A model generated the notes under the pieces. It was not told the DNA's origin. It was given only the letters and a program-made list of their open reading frames with translations, and did not search any database. Positions 7,737-14,570 of a stretch of DNA of 21,467 nucleotides are shown here, in pieces. The DNA lies in NCBI GenBank assembly GCA_030428025.1, contig JAUIBJ010000005.1, positions 1 to 21,467 on the forward strand. The letters are read 5' to 3'. This stretch comes from Alphaproteobacteria bacterium. GTDB lineage: Bacteria; Pseudomonadota; Alphaproteobacteria; Rhodobacterales; Rhodobacteraceae. Each line of letters starts with the position of its first letter. Position 1 is the stretch's first letter. The translations under genes and the position numbers were made by a program.

Positions 7737-8941
7737 GACAGCGCCTTGCAGGCTTTCTCGATCCGCGCGCAGCCGTCCTCGAGAATTTCCATCGAGGTGG
7801 CGGTCGAGATGCGGAAATGCGGCTCCAGCCCGTAGGCCGCGCCGTGGATCGAGGCGACGCCGGCGCTTTCCAGCAAGTAGATCACGAAGTCGAGGTCGGT
7901 CTCGATGGTCTTGCCGTCCGGCGTCGTTTTGCCGATCACCCCGGCGCAGTTCGGGTAGAGGTAGAACGCCCCGTCCGGCCTGACGCAGCTCAGCCCCTCG
8001 ATGGCGTTCAGCAGTTCCCAGGCCTTCTCGCAACGCTCACGGTAGACCTTCACCGTCGCCTCGACACTGGACTGGTCGCCGGTCAGCGCCGCCGCCGCCG
8101 CCGCCTGGCTGATCGAGGAGGGGCAGGACGAGGATTGCGACTGCAGCTTGTTGATCGCGTCGACCAGCACCTTCGGCCCCGCGCCGTAGCCGATCCGCCA
8201 GCCGGTCATCGCGTAGGACTTGGAAACGCCGTTGACCACCAGTGCGCGATCGGCCAGCTCCGGCACGACCGAGACGATGCTCTGCACCTCGAACTCGGCG
8301 TACCAGATGCGGTCGTAGATCTCGTCGCAGAGAACCATGACATGCGGATGCCGGAGCAGCACCTGTCCCAGCGCGCGAAGCTCATCGGCGGTGTAGGCCA
8401 CGCCGGTGGGGTTCGACGGCGCGTTCAGTACCAGCCAGCGCGTTGCCGGGGTGATCGCGGCCTCCAGCGCCTCGGGCGTCAGTTTGAAGCGGGCGGCCTC
8501 GTCGCAGCGGACGATGACCGGCGTGCCGCCATTGGCCACCACCATGTCGGGATAGGAGACCCAGTAGGGCGCGGGGACGATCACCTCGTCCCCTGCCTCG
8601 ACCGTGGCGGTCAGCGCGAGAAACAGGATCTGCTTGGCCCCGCCACCGACGCAGATGCGGTCCAACGGGGCGTCGATCCCCAGCCGGGTCCCGTAATCGT
8701 GCCGGATCGCCTCGCGCAGCGCCACTGTGCCGTTCACCGGCGTGTACTTGGTCTCCCCGGCGCGGATCGCGGCAATCGCGACCTCCTTGATGGCGTCCGG
8801 CGTGTCGAAATCCGGCTCGCCCACCGTCAGGTCGACGATGTCGCGCCCCTCCGCCTTCAGGTCACGCGCCTTCTGCGCAGCCGCCGTGCTCGGCGAAACA
8901 CGTATGTCGGTGACACGGCGGGCAAGTTTGACGTTGGCCAT
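7733..8941 (-). CDS. Class I/II aminotransferase, aspartate aminotransferase-like (402 aa)
   Basis: A PLP-dependent enzyme of fold type I that moves an amino group between amino and 2-oxo acids. Visible landmarks are the PLP lysine Lys241 (VVNGVSKSYAMTGWRIGYG), NAPSNPTG (173-180), Asp206/Tyr209 in CDEIYD, and a carboxylate-binding Arg in HFRISTATS near the C-terminus. The length fits the bacterial 1-beta aspartate aminotransferases. The start at 8941 has GGAGG six bases upstream; an upstream TTG at 8953 is rejected for that reason. It lies between the RraA-type aldolase gene (93 bp upstream) and idnO (4-bp overlap). A transaminase is not needed for idonate or gluconate use, so its true substrate is probably another dicarboxylic amino acid, perhaps a 4-substituted glutamate acted on together with the aldolase; this is inference. 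Confidence 0.85.
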   Translation of the reverse strand: MANVKLARRVTDIRVSPSTAAAQKARDLKAEGRDIVDLTVGEPDFDTPDAIKEVAIAAIRAGETKYTPVNGTVALREAIRHDYGTRLGIDAPLDRICVGGGAKQILFLALTATVEAGDEVIVPAPYWVSYPDMVVANGGTPVIVRCDEAARFKLTPEALEAAITPATRWLVLNAPSNPTGVAYTADELRALGQVLLRHPHVMVLCDEIYDRIWYAEFEVQSIVSVVPELADRALVVNGVSKSYAMTGWRIGYGAGPKVLVDAINKLQSQSSSCPSSISQAAAAAALTGDQSSVEATVKVYRERCEKAWELLNAIEGLSCVRPDGAFYLYPNCAGVIGKTTPDGKTIETDLDFVIYLLESAGVASIHGAAYGLEPHFRISTATSMEILEDGCARIEKACKALS

Positions 8942-9034
8942 AACAGCCTCCAATGCTGGATTTTCTATTTGGATCGCGCACGGCCTTGCAGGGCGTCCGT
9001 CTTCGCAAAACCGGATCGGCCCCGGCCCGCGCGG

Positions 9035-9709
9035 TCAGAGATCGGTGGTCAGGCCCTTGGCCTTCAGCACGGCCTCGAGATTGCAGACGTCGATGATCGT
9101 GCGGCCGGACTTGTAGGCCTCGATGAACTCGGCCTCGGCCTCCTGGCGCGCGGCGGACTTGCGCGCCGCCTCTGCGGCATCCTCGCGGCGCACGGTGACC
9201 AACCCGTCGGCATCGCCCCGGATCACGTCGCCGGGGCGAATTTCCTGGCCGCCGACGATGATCGGCCCGCCCAGCTGACCCAGCGTCTCCTTCACCGTGC
9301 CCTTGATGCAGACACTCAGCGAGAAGACCGGCAAGCCCAGCCGGATCAATTCGGCCGTGTCGCGTACGCCGGTATCGGTGACCACGCCCGCGATCCCCTT
9401 GGCAACGCAGGCATTGCCGAGCACGTCGCCGAAGCTGCCGGCCTCCTCGTACTCGCCCGCCGAAACGACGATCACGTCGCCGGGCTGCGCGTAATGAATG
9501 GCAAGCTGAAGCATGAGGTTGTCGCGCGGCGAGCTTTCGACGGTGAAGGCGGGGCCGCAAAGCGACATATCCCGGTCGATCGGCTTGATGCGCGAGCTGA
9601 GCGCGCCAAGACGGCCCTGCGCCTCGTGGATCGTCGCGCTGCCGAACCGCGCCAGCGCGGCAACGTCATTGGGGTTGGCCCGTTCGAATTTCGTGATCAC
9701 GTGAGGCAT
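9035..9709 (-). CDS. RraA-family aldolase (4-hydroxy-4-methyl-2-oxoglutarate / 4-carboxy-4-hydroxy-2-oxoadipate aldolase type, 224 aa)
   Basis: Proteins of this family cleave 4-hydroxylated 2-oxo diacids to pyruvate plus a second oxo compound, using a divalent metal, and often decarboxylate oxaloacetate; E. coli RraA is a non-catalytic relative that inhibits RNase E. Seen here are GDVLGNACVAKGIAGVVTD (GDVLG at 94-98) and the catalytic Arg116-Asp117 in TGVRDTAEL, plus YAQPGDVIVVSAGE and the usual RPGDVIRGDADGLVTV. The retained Arg-Asp pair favours an enzyme. The start at 9709 has AAGGAG seven bases upstream; the frame extending to 9805 has no site. It is the first gene of the seven-gene minus-strand operon and faces the biotin carboxylase operon across a 235-bp divergent spacer. 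Its partner is probably the next gene, the aminotransferase. Confidence 0.85.
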   Translation of the reverse strand: MPHVITKFERANPNDVAALARFGSATIHEAQGRLGALSSRIKPIDRDMSLCGPAFTVESSPRDNLMLQLAIHYAQPGDVIVVSAGEYEEAGSFGDVLGNACVAKGIAGVVTDTGVRDTAELIRLGLPVFSLSVCIKGTVKETLGQLGGPIIVGGQEIRPGDVIRGDADGLVTVRREDAAEAARKSAARQEAEAEFIEAYKSGRTIIDVCNLEAVLKAKGLTTDL

Positions 9710-9944
9710 CAGGACGCTCCTTGTCAAAACCGTTGCGAAGCCGGCAGGGAAGACGTCCGCGGCTCCGGTCGAGGCGACCATAGAAGAGGCGAAGGGCCGC
9801 GGCATAAGAGCGTATGTGTCTGATGTGATCGGGTTTCGCGATGCTTGCGCCGGGTATCATCCGAAAACGCTCTGACATCATTGCCGATCCGCGGTGCTAA
9901 GTTTCGAGCGACTTCAAACGCGAACGAAGGGCGCAAAGACAACC
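9710..9944. promoter_or_regulatory. Divergent promoter region between the rraA/idn/gnd operon and the biotin carboxylase/pxp operon
   Basis: 235 bp without a gene lie between two head-to-head start codons, so promoters for both operons should be here. I cannot fix -35/-10 boxes with confidence. Two related 13-base words occur, at 9819-9831 (TCTGATGTGATCG) and 9871-9883 (TCTGACATCATTG), and a close match recurs in the dctP/lysR divergent spacer at 19699-19711. They could be operator half sites for a common regulator, but chance is not excluded. Confidence 0.55.
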
Positions 9945-10376
9945 ATGCCGATCGACGTCCGGGAGCTGATAGAAAAGATGGAGTGGGCGGCCGCGAACGA
10001 TCTTCGCGAACTACGCTTCTGCATCGGCAGGACACAGGTGAAGATGCGCCGCGGCGTCGCACTCCGGGCGACCGTTCCCGACCGGTCACTGCCAACGCAG
10101 CCCGTCACCGACGACGCACCCGAAACGGGATCGGGCGAGGAGCCCGGGAAGGTCACCGCACCGCTCGCAGGCATGTGCCATCTCGGCCCGGAGGCCGGGA
10201 GTGAAGCCTTCGTGTCGGTGGGGGACGCAGTCACGGAAGGCCAGACGCTCTGCGTGATCGAGGCGATGAAGGTCATGACGCCGATCCCGTCCCCCCGGGC
10301 CGGGACGCTGGCAGAAATCCTCGTCGCCGACGGGACCTCGGTCGCGGTGGGCGACCCCGTGATGCGGCTGACCTGA
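9945..10376 (+). CDS. accB: Biotin carboxyl carrier protein (143 aa)
   Basis: Carries biotin between a biotin carboxylase and a carboxyl-acceptor enzyme. The C-terminal biotinyl domain (about residues 69-143) has the canonical biotinylation site EAMKVM, with Lys109, in TLCVIEAMKVMTPI, preceded by KVTAPLAGM and followed by AGTLAEILVADGTSVAVGDP. Residues 1-45 form a small N-terminal region like that of AccB, and 45-68 are a short acidic/proline-containing linker, making the protein a little shorter than housekeeping AccB (~155-170). The start at 9945 is preferred over an open frame from 9894; GAAGG lies somewhat far upstream. It is the first gene of the operon, 14 bp before the biotin carboxylase. 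No accA/accD accompany it, while urea-carboxylase-like CT genes do, so it probably serves those rather than fatty acid synthesis. Confidence 0.92.
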   Translation: MPIDVRELIEKMEWAAANDLRELRFCIGRTQVKMRRGVALRATVPDRSLPTQPVTDDAPETGSGEEPGKVTAPLAGMCHLGPEAGSEAFVSVGDAVTEGQTLCVIEAMKVMTPIPSPRAGTLAEILVADGTSVAVGDPVMRLT

Positions 10377-10390
10377 GGGAAACGATTCAG

Positions 10391-11746
10391 ATGGAAACCG
10401 TTCTGATTGCAAACCGCGGAGAGATCGCCCTGCGGATCATCCGCGCCTGCCGCCGGCTGGGCCTGCGCGCCGTCTGCGCGTTCTCCGAGGATGACAGGGG
10501 CGCCGGGTATCTCGATCTGGCCGACGAAGCCGTCTGCGTCGGTCCCGCCGCCGCCACGAAGAGTTATCTCAACATCCCCGCGCTGCTGTCCGCGGCCCGT
10601 GCGACCGGCGCCAGCCTCGTCCATCCCGGTTACGGCTTCCTGTCCGAGAATGCCGATTTCGCCCAGGCGGTCAGTGATGCGGGCCTGACCCTCATCGGGC
10701 CGAGCGCCGCGATCATGCGGAAGATGGGCGACAAGGTCGAGGCCAAGCGGGCCATGATCGCGGCCGGCGTGCCCTGTGTTCCCGGTCCGGACAGCGTTCT
10801 GCCGGACGACCCGGACGCTCTGGCCACCCTCGCCGCAGAGATCGGCTATCCTGTCATCCTGAAGGCGGCCGGCGGCGGCGGCGGGCGCGGCATGCGCGTC
10901 GTTCAGGGCGAAAGCGATCTGGCGCAGGCCTTCATGATCACCCGGCAAGAGGCGCGCCGGTTCTTCGGTAATGCAGATATCTACATGGAGAAATACCTGC
11001 AGGCGCCCCGGCATGTGGAAATCCAGGTGATCGCCGACAGCCATGGTCACGCGCTCTGGCTGGGCGACCGCGATTGCTCGATGCAGCGGCGGCACCAGAA
11101 GCTGATCGAGGAGGCCCCCGCCCCCGGCATCGACCGGGCGCTCATCGCCGATATCGGCGAACGCTGCGCCGCATCCTGCCGCGAGATCAGCTATGTCGGC
11201 GCCGGGACGTTCGAGTTCCTTTACGAGAATGGAGAGTTATACTTCATCGAAGTGAATACTCGCATCCAGGTCGAACACCCGGTGACGGAAATGGTCACGG
11301 GGCTCGACATAGTGGCGCTGCAGATCGAGGTGGCGCGCGGGGCGTCCCTGCCGCTGACCCAGGCGGAGGTCCGGACTTTCGGCCACGCCATTGAATGCCG
11401 GATCAATGCCGAGGATCCGCACAGCTTCACACCCAGCCCGGGCCATATCTCGCGGATGCATGTGCCGGGCGGGCCGGGCATCCGGGTCGATACCCATGTT
11501 GCCACCGGCGCGGAGATTCCGGCCAGCTACGATTCCATGATCGGCAAGGTGATCGCTCACGGTGCCGACCGCAACGAGGCGTTGGCCCGCGCCGCGACCG
11601 CGCTTGCCGAACTGCGCGTCGACGGTGTCGCCTGCAACGCGGCCCTGCACGGTGCCCTTCTGGGCGACCCGGACTTCCGCCGGGGCGGCGTCAGTATCCA
11701 CCATCTCGAACAATGGCTCGCCAGGCGGGAGGGTGCCGATGCCTGA
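10391..11746 (+). CDS. accC: Biotin carboxylase (451 aa)
   Basis: ATP-dependent carboxylation of the biotin on the carrier protein, using bicarbonate. The full AccC layout is visible: IANRGEIALRIIRACRRLG at the N-terminus, HPGYGFLSENADFAQ, the ATP-grasp glycine loop KAAGGGGGRGMRVV (158-171), EKYLQAPRHVEIQVIAD, RDCSMQRRHQKLIEEAPAP, Glu275 (AGTFEFL), and FIEVNTRIQVEHPVTE with the catalytic Glu287 and Arg291. The length is normal. The start at 10391 is preceded by GAGGGAA. It follows the carrier gene by 14 bp, and its end overlaps pxpB by 8 bp. It is a second-copy, pathway-specific type judged by its location: carboxyltransferase genes accA/accD are absent, and the downstream KipI/KipA pair is the plausible acceptor module. 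Confidence 0.93.
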   Translation: METVLIANRGEIALRIIRACRRLGLRAVCAFSEDDRGAGYLDLADEAVCVGPAAATKSYLNIPALLSAARATGASLVHPGYGFLSENADFAQAVSDAGLTLIGPSAAIMRKMGDKVEAKRAMIAAGVPCVPGPDSVLPDDPDALATLAAEIGYPVILKAAGGGGGRGMRVVQGESDLAQAFMITRQEARRFFGNADIYMEKYLQAPRHVEIQVIADSHGHALWLGDRDCSMQRRHQKLIEEAPAPGIDRALIADIGERCAASCREISYVGAGTFEFLYENGELYFIEVNTRIQVEHPVTEMVTGLDIVALQIEVARGASLPLTQAEVRTFGHAIECRINAEDPHSFTPSPGHISRMHVPGGPGIRVDTHVATGAEIPASYDSMIGKVIAHGADRNEALARAATALAELRVDGVACNAALHGALLGDPDFRRGGVSIHHLEQWLARREGADA

Positions 11747-12392
11747 GACCAGAACATCGCTGATCGGCAGCCGCGCCCTGCTCTTCCAAGCCGATTGCCC
11801 CTTCGACCTCGTCCACCAGCAACGCTTCTGGGCGCTGGCCGAAGAAGCCGCCGGCTGGCCCGGCGTACGAGAAGCCGTGCCTGGCATGACAAACCTGACC
11901 CTGCTGCTGGACCGCGTTCCGACCAATATCGACCGTCTCTCGGCCGATTTGGCAAAGCTCTGGGAAAGCGGCGTCCGAAAGGAGGTGGACGGCCGCCTGC
12001 TGGAGATCGAGATCGCCTATGGCGGCACGGGCGGCCCGCACCTGGCCGATGTGGCCGAACTGACCGGGCAGAGCATCGACGAGGTCGTGCGCCTGCACAC
12101 GGCCCCGGAGTATACCGTGTACGCGGTCGGCAGCCATGCAGGCTACTGCTATCTGGGCGGGCTCGACCCCCGGTTGGAAACCCCCCGGCGAAAGGTGCCG
12201 CTGACCCGCCTGCCCGGCGGCTCGCTGTCGGTGGCGGGGCTTCAGACCGGAGTCTCCGCCTCGACCGGCCCCAGCGGCTGGAACACCATCGGCAGCGCCG
12301 ATGTGGCGTTCTTCGATCCGGCCCGCAGGCCCGCGGCGCTGCTCGGCCCGGGAGACCGCATCCGGTTCAAACCCGTGGAGGTGGTGGCATGA
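11739..12392 (+). CDS. pxpB: PxpB / KipI-family subunit (AHS1; 5-oxoprolinase subunit B-like, 217 aa)
   Basis: In the PxpABC complex this subunit acts in ATP-dependent opening of 5-oxoproline to glutamate; its fold is that of half of the carboxyltransferase domain of urea carboxylase. Seen: IEIAYGGTGGPHLADVAEL, YTVYAVGSHAGYCYLGGLDP, PRRKVPLTRLPGGSLSVAGL and QTGVSASTGPSGWNTIG. The family usually reads QTGxYPxxSPGGW here, so the Tyr-Pro is replaced by Ser-Ala and the SPGGW by GPSGW: a divergent substrate pocket is possible. The start at 11739 lies inside the accC end with GGGAGGG five bases upstream. It overlaps pxpC by 4 bp (ATGA). Annotation as a sporulation kinase inhibitor (KipI) would be misleading in this organism. 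Confidence 0.9.
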   Translation: MPETRTSLIGSRALLFQADCPFDLVHQQRFWALAEEAAGWPGVREAVPGMTNLTLLLDRVPTNIDRLSADLAKLWESGVRKEVDGRLLEIEIAYGGTGGPHLADVAELTGQSIDEVVRLHTAPEYTVYAVGSHAGYCYLGGLDPRLETPRRKVPLTRLPGGSLSVAGLQTGVSASTGPSGWNTIGSADVAFFDPARRPAALLGPGDRIRFKPVEVVA

Positions 12393-13366
12393 TCGAGATT
12401 CTCGCAATCCCGCCGCTGGCCACCGTCCAGGATCTCGGCCGGGACGGCCACTGGTTCCAGGGGCTCGGGCGTGCCGGGGCGATGGACAGCCTCGCGCATC
12501 GCGCGGCCAACCTCCTGCTCGGCAACGACGAGGATGCCGCGACGCTGGAAATCCCGCTGACCCCGGCCAAGTTCCGGTTCCACGGACGACAGGCCTTTGC
12601 GCTGGCGGGCGCGCCCTGCGGCGCCAGGCTCGATGGCCGCGCACTGCCCCGCGTCTGGGCCGGGATGGCCGAGGACGGTCAGGTGCTGGACCTCGGCGGG
12701 ATGTCCGACGGGGCGCGAGTCTACCTTGCGTTGCGCGGCGGCATCGACGTGCCCGAAATCCTCGGATCGCGCAGCACGCAGCTGCGCGAGGCTTTCGGCG
12801 GGCTGGAGGGGCGGGTCTTGGCTCCGGGCGACCGACTCGTGCCGCTCGGCAATGAGACACCCTTACTTCCCGGACACGGTCTGAGCCTCGGCCTGCCGCC
12901 CCTGCGGCGGGAGGGGGACGGTGCCATCACCCTGCGCGCCCTGCCCTCGACCGAACATGACGATTTCAGCCCGGCGGCGCAGCAGGCCTTCTGGTCCACG
13001 CCCTACACGGTGACCCCGCAAAGCAATCGCCAGGGATACCGTCTGGACGGGGTAGAGCTGACCCGCGCCGAGATCGGAGAGCTGCGCTCGCACGGGATCG
13101 TGCCCGGCATCGTTCAGGTGCCCGGCGGCGGTCAGCCCATCGTCCAGCTGGCGGATTCCGCGACTATGGGCGGCTATCCCAAGATCGCCGCCGTCATCGC
13201 GCCGGACCTCTGGCGCATCGGGCAGGCACGTCCCGGCGATCAGCTCCGTTTCGAACGCGTCGACCTTGCGGAAGCGGAGAAGGCCGACCGCGAGTCGGAC
13301 CGCCTGTTCGCGTACTGGAAGAGAGATATTGCGGCCCTCGTCCGCCAACTGGGGAGCTGGACATAG
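12389..13366 (+). CDS. pxpC: PxpC / KipA-family subunit (AHS2; biotin-dependent carboxyltransferase family protein, 325 aa)
   Basis: Partner of PxpB; the two together are equivalent to the carboxyltransferase domain of urea carboxylase and allophanate-type enzymes. The N-terminus IEILAIPPLATVQDLGRDGH, then GLGRAGAMDSLAHRAANLLLGN, is the hallmark of the family. Further matches are YLALRGGIDVPEILGSRST, the C-terminal VTPQSNRQGYRLDG, SHGIVPGIVQVPGGGQPIVQ, and YPKIAAVIAPDLWRIGQ, which form the conserved active-site face. The start at 12389 is coupled to pxpB by an ATGA overlap; the 523-residue frame beginning at 11795 is spurious. The stop at 13366 is directly followed by the ATG of the next gene. 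The length is normal, with a slight C-terminal helical extension rich in charged residues. Confidence 0.92.
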   Translation: MIEILAIPPLATVQDLGRDGHWFQGLGRAGAMDSLAHRAANLLLGNDEDAATLEIPLTPAKFRFHGRQAFALAGAPCGARLDGRALPRVWAGMAEDGQVLDLGGMSDGARVYLALRGGIDVPEILGSRSTQLREAFGGLEGRVLAPGDRLVPLGNETPLLPGHGLSLGLPPLRREGDGAITLRALPSTEHDDFSPAAQQAFWSTPYTVTPQSNRQGYRLDGVELTRAEIGELRSHGIVPGIVQVPGGGQPIVQLADSATMGGYPKIAAVIAPDLWRIGQARPGDQLRFERVDLAEAEKADRESDRLFAYWKRDIAALVRQLGSWT

Positions 13367-13771
13367 ATGTTTTCGCAATCGGACCTCGACCAACTGCTCT
13401 CGGCGATGCGCGCCAATGGCATCACGCGCCTCGATGTGCGCGACCGGGACAAGCATCTGCGGCTGGACCTGCCGCCGGGCGCCGCCCCCGCAGCCCCACC
13501 GACCGCCGCAATAGACAACGCGCCACGGACCTTGGCGGTGCACAGCCCCTGCATCGGCCGCTTCCTTCCGCGCGGCGGCGACGATGGCCTGCCGCTTCTG
13601 GAACCTGACGCGGAGGTCACCGCGGACGAGGTGCTGGGCTATGTCGGCGACGGCGAGGCCCGCGCCATCTTGGCGGCACCGGCCGGCGGCCGGCTCCGGG
13701 GCGTTGCGCCCGCGCCGGGAACCGTCCTTGGTCATGGCGACACAGTTTTCACGATGGAGCCCAGCTCATGA
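13367..13771 (+). CDS. Biotin-carrier-like protein lacking the biotinylated lysine (134 aa)
   Basis: Recognisable as a paralogue of the accB product in the same operon: an N-terminal SDLDQLLSAMRANGITRLDV region, a proline/alanine linker (37-52), then a lipoyl/biotinyl-like beta domain (53-134) that starts LAVHSPCIGRF and ends APAPGTVLGHGDTVFTMEP. Aligning VLGYVGDGEARAILAAPAGG with TLCVIEAMKVMTPIPSPRAG of the real carrier places Glu97 opposite the biotin-accepting Lys109, and the EAMKM motif reads GDGEA. There is no other Lys in the hairpin, so it cannot be biotinylated in the usual way. The ATG abuts the pxpC stop (TAGATG), with GGGAGC as ribosome site, and its stop overlaps pxpA by 4 bp, so it is kept in tight translational register: a structural, regulatory or carboxyl-independent role in the complex is likely. 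Function unknown. Confidence 0.8.
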   Translation: MFSQSDLDQLLSAMRANGITRLDVRDRDKHLRLDLPPGAAPAAPPTAAIDNAPRTLAVHSPCIGRFLPRGGDDGLPLLEPDAEVTADEVLGYVGDGEARAILAAPAGGRLRGVAPAPGTVLGHGDTVFTMEPSS

Positions 13772-14532
13772 AGATCGACATAAATTCCGACATGGGCGAA
13801 GGCTTCGGCCCCTACACCATCGCCGACGACGCCGCCCTGATGGCCCATGTCAGCTCGGCCAATGTCGCCTGCGGCTACCATGCGGGCGATCCCGTGATCA
13901 TGGACCGGACCATCCGCCTCGCGAAGGAGCATGGCGTCGATCTGGGCGCGCATGTCAGCTTTCCCGACCGGATGGGCTTTGGCCGCCGCAGGATCGACAT
14001 GGCCCTGCCCGAGCTGGAGGCGCATGTACTCTATCAGCTGGGCGCGCTGGACGGGCTGGCGCGGCGCGCCGGGCACCGGATCACCCATATGAACCCGCAC
14101 GGCGCGCTCGGCAACCTGGCCAGCGCCGATCCCGAGACCGCCGCCGCCCTGACCCGCGCCACCCTGGCCTTCGATCCCAAGATTGCCTTCTGCGTGCTGC
14201 CCGGCAGCGCGCTGGAAAAGGCGGCGACGACCGCGGGCGGGCGCTGCGTGAGGCTCTTCTTGGCCGACCGTGCCTATCTCGCGAACGGCCAGCTGGCGCC
14301 GCGCGGACGGCAGGGCGCGGTGATCGAAGACGTGTCGCAGGTGGTGGAGCGGGTGCTGCGCGTCATCGAGGATCAGCAGATCGACACGCTGGACGGCAAG
14401 GTCATCCCGATGCCAGTGCAGTCGATCCTCGTGCATTCGGACACCCAAGGCGCGGTCGACCTTGCCACCCGCCTGAAACAGAGCATCACCGCCCGGGGCG
14501 GAACCATCACGCCTCTCTCGTGCCAAGCGTAG
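13768..14532 (+). CDS. pxpA: PxpA / LamB-YcsF family subunit (5-oxoprolinase subunit A-like, 254 aa)
   Basis: Subunit A of the ATP-dependent 5-oxoprolinase PxpABC, a TIM-barrel-like metal-binding protein. The family landmarks are clear: MKIDINSDMGEGFGPY, SSANVACGYHAGDPVIMD, GAHVSFPDRMGFGRRRI, HMNPHGALGNLA, LADRAYLANGQLAPRGRQGA and a late ILVHSDTQGAVDLA. Usual members read V-K/R-PHGALYN in the fourth block; here Lys/Arg is Asn and Tyr is Gly, and AHPSYPD reads AHVSFPD, which points to a divergent subgroup and perhaps a different lactam. The start at 13768 overlaps the preceding gene by ATGA. The chain length (254) is normal for the family. A 38-bp gap separates it from the following SDR gene. 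Confidence 0.9.
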   Translation: MKIDINSDMGEGFGPYTIADDAALMAHVSSANVACGYHAGDPVIMDRTIRLAKEHGVDLGAHVSFPDRMGFGRRRIDMALPELEAHVLYQLGALDGLARRAGHRITHMNPHGALGNLASADPETAAALTRATLAFDPKIAFCVLPGSALEKAATTAGGRCVRLFLADRAYLANGQLAPRGRQGAVIEDVSQVVERVLRVIEDQQIDTLDGKVIPMPVQSILVHSDTQGAVDLATRLKQSITARGGTITPLSCQA

Positions 14533-14570
14533 AGCGCATCACGGAAATTCAGAAAGGAACGGAAATCGAC

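Noticed and set aside
9945..11746. Calling accB/accC the housekeeping acetyl-CoA carboxylase genes
   Set aside because: The carrier is short, accA/accD are absent, and the genes are tightly coupled to pxpB/pxpC; a pathway-specific role is more likely. The symbols are kept only to indicate family.
11739..13366. KipI/KipA as regulators of a sporulation kinase
   Set aside because: That role is specific to Bacillus. With pxpA and biotin genes alongside, and in a proteobacterial context, an enzymatic role is far more likely.
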